This document shows positions 63,110 to 64,000 of a stretch of DNA of 64,000 bases, piece by piece (the stretch's first letter is position 1; the number at the start of each line of letters is the position of its first letter). The notes under the pieces are model-generated. The model ran no database searches, was not told where the DNA came from, and saw nothing but the letters and a program-made list of their open reading frames with translations. Origin of the DNA: Oncomelania hupensis (taxonomy: Eukaryota > Mollusca > Gastropoda > Littorinimorpha > Pomatiopsidae); NCBI GenBank assembly GCA_036898135.1, contig CM072516.1, positions 57,973,676 to 58,037,675 on the forward strand. The letters are read 5' to 3'. The translations under genes and the position numbers were made by a program.

Positions 63110-63718
63110 GTGTACCCCCCCCCCCCCCCCTTAGGGCTGCCGGGGGTTTCAGTATAAATAGTATTCCCACTTTCTGGAAATTTAGTGCTTTAAATTCCCA
63201 CTGTCGCTGTCTTTCTCATTTGCTCTTTCTCATTCCTGCTCTGTTCTATCAATCTGCTATCCTATCTTCTTCTTCGCTAGACCAGTCATCTACCTTTTTT
63301 CTTGAAAACTCTTCCGGGACAAGACTCCTTATTTGTGTATGAGGTCTGTTGGATCAGCTTGGAAAATTGGACGCTTTCTGCCAGGTGGTCACTAGGGCTT
63401 CCTATGATGTTATTATTTAGCAATGTAGGCATTTTATTTATGTATGTGTTTTGTTGATAATTTATAATGATGTTTTGTATTCTATTTTGTTTTTGTAAAC
63501 GGGGGTTCGATAAATTAGAGTACAGCCTCAGCGTCCCCTGCGTGAGATGTCTTTATTGTAAAGTGACTGGCTGGTGGAGAGCTTTCAGTTTTACCACTAG
63601 GGTTGTTTCAGCAGATCTTTGATGCGGATCAGGGGTTGTCCGGTCCTGATTTGGCTCGGAAGAGTCCGCTGGACCTAAAGCAATAATCATGTAATGTAAT
63701 GTAATGTAATGTAATGTA
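63110..63718 (+). mobile_element. Repeat family E, copy 7
   Basis: A C-run, then gctgccgggggtttcagtat and aaatag. A full body follows, with a 3' end caataatcatgtaatgtaat and about five ATGTA units. It matches copies 1-3 in reverse and is the cleanest sense-strand copy of the short form. Confidence 0.85.
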
Positions 63719-63855
63719 CGTGTACAGATTACAGAGAGGCAATATAAGATGCATACAAAACAATGTCAATGGACACCAAGTGGAAGGCATCTTAAACAAC
63801 TCTCTTTATGCAACATACAAAGTAATATAAACTTATAGCTCGTTTTTTCTATGTC

Positions 63856-63900
<45 letters not shown>
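63856..63900 (+). repeat. (CA)n microsatellite
   Basis: About 22 units, directly before a reversed RTE tail. Confidence 0.95.
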
Positions 63901-63903
<3 letters not shown>

Positions 63904-64000
63904 TCCTATCCTATCCTATCCTATCCCTTAACTCAAAGGTGATTGGGGCACCACAGATGATCGTTTAACCAGCGTACCCCATCTTTCTCTGTTCTCAGCA
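63901..64000 (-). mobile_element. RTE-type LINE 3' end, cut by the window edge
   Basis: (CTATC)n tail, then gatgatcgtttaaccagcgt as in the copies at 10230 and 53770. It continues beyond the window. Confidence 0.85.

Overview
The window reads as animal nuclear DNA, most probably from a mollusc and perhaps a gastropod. The taxon is an inference from split genes with GT-AG introns, a B-box/coiled-coil/propeller protein, many non-LTR retrotransposon relics, several tRNA-headed SINE families, TTAGGG-like repeats and an extreme load of (ATT)n, (CAT)n, (CT)n and (CA)n arrays. I see no bacterial operon, CRISPR array, intact rRNA gene or convincing intact tRNA gene. Most long open frames here are translations of microsatellites or minisatellites and are not genes.

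Three genes can be assembled by eye from exons whose splice phases match. (1) 3510-4620 (-): two exons giving a signal peptide followed by a regular coiled coil; the 3' end is not found, because a transposable element lies just downstream. (2) 14175-20020 (-): four exons, 810 codons plus stop, giving a Mutator-like (MULE) transposase-type protein with an N-terminal C-C-H-H zinc site and an apparently complete D-D-E core with a CxxH motif. Its second-last intron holds a SINE that is itself split by a hAT-type element. (3) 43066-52153 (+): eight exons, 575 codons plus stop, giving a RING-less TRIM-like protein made of a B-box 2, a coiled coil and a C-terminal propeller-like region with an acidic tail.

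The rest is mobile and repetitive DNA. Left part (0-13 kb): nested L2-like LINE pieces, two of three copies of a (CAT)n-flanked element with inverted ends, a fold-back mariner, an L2-like LINE 3' end, an RTE-type LINE 3' end between tetranucleotide arrays, a SINE interrupted by a Ginger-like MITE that carries telomere-like repeats, and a reversed LINE 3' end. Middle (21-43 kb): two solo LTRs of one family with 5-bp target duplications (22137-23625 and 40628-42055), four SINE families, three copies of an unclassified ~600-700 bp repeat (called E here), and a 26-unit 33-bp minisatellite with a ten-unit higher-order duplication. Right part (52-64 kb): four more E copies (one inside the TRIM-like gene, at 44.0-44.7 kb), a decayed LINE with RT and C-terminal zinc-knuckle pieces, more RTE and L2 fragments, and a SINE that joins a tRNA-like head to a 5S-rRNA-like segment.

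The three genes show no functional link to one another. The window is best read as isolated genes in repeat-dense DNA where elements have repeatedly inserted into each other, and where trinucleotide arrays often mark LINE/SINE 3' tails.
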